A stretch of 7,622 nt of DNA from Actinomycetota bacterium (GTDB taxonomy: Bacteria; Actinomycetota; Geothermincolia; Fen-727; JAQURN01), in contig JAQURN010000059.1 of assembly GCA_028715585.1 (NCBI GenBank), positions 1 through 7,622 on the forward strand, in the 5' to 3' direction. Below the pieces are notes generated by a model. That model was not told where the DNA came from. It saw only the letters and a list, made by a program, of their open reading frames with translations, and made no database searches. The position numbers and the translations under genes were made by a program. Numbering within the stretch: the stretch's first letter is position 1; every line of letters begins with the position of its first letter. Shown here piece after piece: positions 6,214 through 7,622 of this stretch.

Positions 6214-6987
6214 ATGCCAGATTATAATCGGCTTGAACTGATGGTTTGCGTGGGGTCGAGAATGCTCGAAGACCACTCGACTGTCGAAGTTGGAACGGGC
6301 GTCCCGATGGCTGCTACCATGCTTGCTCAAAAACTCTATGCCCCAAGCATAATAGCGATATTCGAGGCGGGAGGGGTCGCGCCGATAATGCCAGGGCTTC
6401 CGATTTCTGTGGGTGACTCTAGAACCTTCCATAAAGCGCTGATGGCAAGCACGATGAACGATGTGATGGAGACTTGCCAGCGAGGAATGGTGGATTATAC
6501 CTTCCTGGGTGGAGCCCAGATAGACATGTACGGAAACCTCAACTCGACAATCATTGGCGATAACTACCAGGAACCACAGGTTAGATTCCCCGGCAGCGGA
6601 GGCGCAAATGACCTCGGGAGCCTTTGCTGGAAAACAATCGTAATTACCCCAATGGATAAAAGGCGGTTTGTAGAGAAGGTAAATTTCATAACCACTCCAG
6701 GATATCTGAGCGGAAAAGGGGCAAGGGAGAAAGCCGGTCTCCCGGAAGGCACTGGACCATACAAAGTGGTAACAAACCTTGCCGTTCTCGGTTATGATGA
6801 ACAAACTTGCCGCATGAGAATTGAATCCTTACACCCAAACGTTTCACTGGAAGAAGTGAAGGAGAACTGCGGATTCGAGCTGTTGGAAGCGCCGGAAATC
6901 AGGATGACTCCTCCGCCTACAAACGAGGAGCTCCGTGTTTTGAGAGAGGAAGTAGACCCAGAAGGATACATAATAGGAAGGCAGTGA
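6214..6987 (+). CDS. CoA-transferase subunit B, glutaconate CoA-transferase (GctB)-like, with catalytic Glu
   Basis: The partner of the A subunit upstream; it provides the residue that becomes a glutamyl-CoA thioester during transfer. From the ATG at 6214 it has 257 residues, against 266 in Acidaminococcus GctB. Its opening MPDYNRLELM lines up with MADYTNYTNK of that protein. E51 in AIFEAGG corresponds to the known catalytic Glu54 (VESG). Other family segments are VEVGTGVPM (24-32), SVGDSR (65-70), LGGAQIDMYGNLNST (98-112), RFPGSGGAND (124-133), KRRFVEKVNFITTPG (149-163) and EEVDPE (245-250). The retained Glu speaks for a true transferase rather than an IpdAB-type ring-opening hydrolase. The frame is also open from an ATG at 6178, overlapping the A stop as ATGA. 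That would add 12 residues of unrelated sequence, so I prefer 6214. Spacing is 32 bases from A and 2 bases to the next gene, consistent with one operon. Confidence 0.9.
   Translation: MPDYNRLELMVCVGSRMLEDHSTVEVGTGVPMAATMLAQKLYAPSIIAIFEAGGVAPIMPGLPISVGDSRTFHKALMASTMNDVMETCQRGMVDYTFLGGAQIDMYGNLNSTIIGDNYQEPQVRFPGSGGANDLGSLCWKTIVITPMDKRRFVEKVNFITTPGYLSGKGAREKAGLPEGTGPYKVVTNLAVLGYDEQTCRMRIESLHPNVSLEEVKENCGFELLEAPEIRMTPPPTNEELRVLREEVDPEGYIIGRQ
6975..6981 (+). promoter_or_regulatory. Shine-Dalgarno AGGAAGG for the acyl-CoA ligase gene
   Basis: AGGAAGG lies inside the last codons of the CoA-transferase B gene, eight bases before the ATG at 6990. Strength and spacing are good. They confirm this start and suggest translation linked to the upstream gene. 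Confidence 0.6.
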
Positions 6988-6989
6988 AA

Positions 6990-7622
6990 ATGGAAAAACA
7001 ACAAATAATCGAAAAGGCATTAGAAAGGAATCAAAAAGCATTGTCCGAGCACGATTCCAAACTTCTGCTTGCCAGCTACGACGTGCCAATCCCGCGGGAA
7101 GTTCTGGCAAAAAACGAGGACGAAGCCGTTTCCGCTTCTAGAGAGCTTGGCTACCCAGCGGTCCTCAAGGCATGCGGTGCCGAGATTTCCCACAAGACAG
7201 AGAGAAACCTGGTCGCGGTTGGGCTCAAGGGCGAGGACGCTGTGCGCGAAGCATACCGGCAGATAGTGAGAAACCTGGAGGATGAACCGTATGAGGGCAT
7301 TCTCGTGTATAAGATGATAGAGGGCGAACGCGAGCTCGTGATGGGCCTGGTGCGGGACCCACAGTTCGGACCATGCGTGATGTTTGGCCTCGGAGGGATA
7401 TTCACGGAAATACTCAAAGACACCTCTTTTAGGGTTGCTCCCATAAGCGAGAGAGACGCGCTCCAGATGATGGAAGAAATAAAGGCAAGCGCCATCCTTG
7501 GACCCGTACGTGGCATGGCTCCAGCTAAGAAGGAAATCCTCGCAAAAGCTCTTATCGGCCTAGGAAATCTCGGGATGGAGCACGAAGAGGTTCAAGAAGA
7601 AGATGTTAACCCGCTGATAATA
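6990..7622 (+). CDS. ADP-forming acyl-CoA synthetase (acetate-CoA ligase type), beta ATP-grasp subunit, 3' truncated
   Basis: The frame is open for 211 codons to the window edge with no stop. It encodes an ATP-grasp_5-type domain, as in the beta subunit of archaeal and bacterial acyl-CoA synthetases (ADP-forming), which convert acyl-CoA + ADP + Pi into acid + CoA + ATP. Visible features: YDVPIPRE (30-37), LGYPAVLKACGAEISHKTE (53-71), a central block ELVMGLVRDPQFGP (115-128) then MFGLGGIFTEILKD (131-144), GPVRG (171-175) and DVNPLII at the edge (205-211, usually DINPLIV). H68 of ISHK matches the position of the beta-subunit His proposed to be phosphorylated in a korarchaeal enzyme. Stand-alone beta subunits are about 230 residues, so perhaps 20-30 remain. 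A fusion to the alpha (CoA-binding, ligase) half beyond the edge is also possible. The gene starts two bases after the CoA-transferase B stop, so it very likely shares its mRNA. Confidence 0.88.
   Translation, partial: MEKQQIIEKALERNQKALSEHDSKLLLASYDVPIPREVLAKNEDEAVSASRELGYPAVLKACGAEISHKTERNLVAVGLKGEDAVREAYRQIVRNLEDEPYEGILVYKMIEGERELVMGLVRDPQFGPCVMFGLGGIFTEILKDTSFRVAPISERDALQMMEEIKASAILGPVRGMAPAKKEILAKALIGLGNLGMEHEEVQEEDVNPLII

Noticed and set aside
6193..6804. 203-codon open frame on the minus strand, opposite the CoA-transferase B gene
   Set aside because: It lies wholly antisense to a gene with clear family motifs, its product resembles nothing I recognise, and it has no ribosome site; it is a codon-bias shadow.
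5171..6987. Assignment of the A/B pair as IpdAB, the steroid ring-opening hydrolase
   Set aside because: The B subunit keeps the glutamate of true CoA-transferases (E51). As I recall, IpdAB does not use that residue, and no steroid-degradation genes are nearby.

Overview
The window looks like ordinary chromosomal DNA of a bacterium. PriA is a bacterial protein, and the genes carry Shine-Dalgarno sites and ordinary operon spacing. By eye, G+C is near 50%. AGA/AGG and ATA codons are frequent and the proteins are rich in Lys and Glu, which fits a thermophilic or anaerobic lineage. A B12-dependent (class II) ribonucleotide reductase and a CoA-transferase next to an ADP-forming acyl-CoA ligase also suggest an anaerobic metabolism of organic acids. 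I cannot place the organism; an uncultivated deep-branching Actinobacteriota or Firmicutes-like lineage is only a guess.

Layout from left to right. Bases 1-111 hold the 3' end of an open frame that would encode a hydrophobic C-terminus. Bases 201-2681 (+) are priA, the replication-restart helicase, with a TATAAT box placed so that its mRNA may be leaderless. Bases 2740-4974 (-) are nrdJ, convergent with priA across a 58-base gap in which I see no terminator. A roughly 200-base divergent intergenic region follows, with a TATAAT box for nrdJ and an imperfect nested repeat upstream of it. Bases 5171 to the window end (+) form a tight operon: glutaconate CoA-transferase-like subunit A, subunit B with the catalytic glutamate kept, and the ATP-grasp (beta) subunit of an ADP-forming acyl-CoA synthetase, cut by the window edge.

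How the genes work together. priA and nrdJ are housekeeping DNA genes (restart of stalled forks; dNTP supply without oxygen). The three-gene operon is a separate metabolic module. The transferase moves CoA between carboxylic acids, and the ligase can turn an acyl-CoA plus ADP and Pi into the free acid, CoA and ATP. Together they could activate an acid and recover the thioester energy as ATP. The substrate cannot be read from the sequence. No mobile elements, CRISPR arrays, tRNAs or rRNAs were seen, and I found no clearly new system. The most useful leads are the CoA-transferase/ligase operon, the possible leaderless priA promoter and the unexplained repeat upstream of nrdJ.
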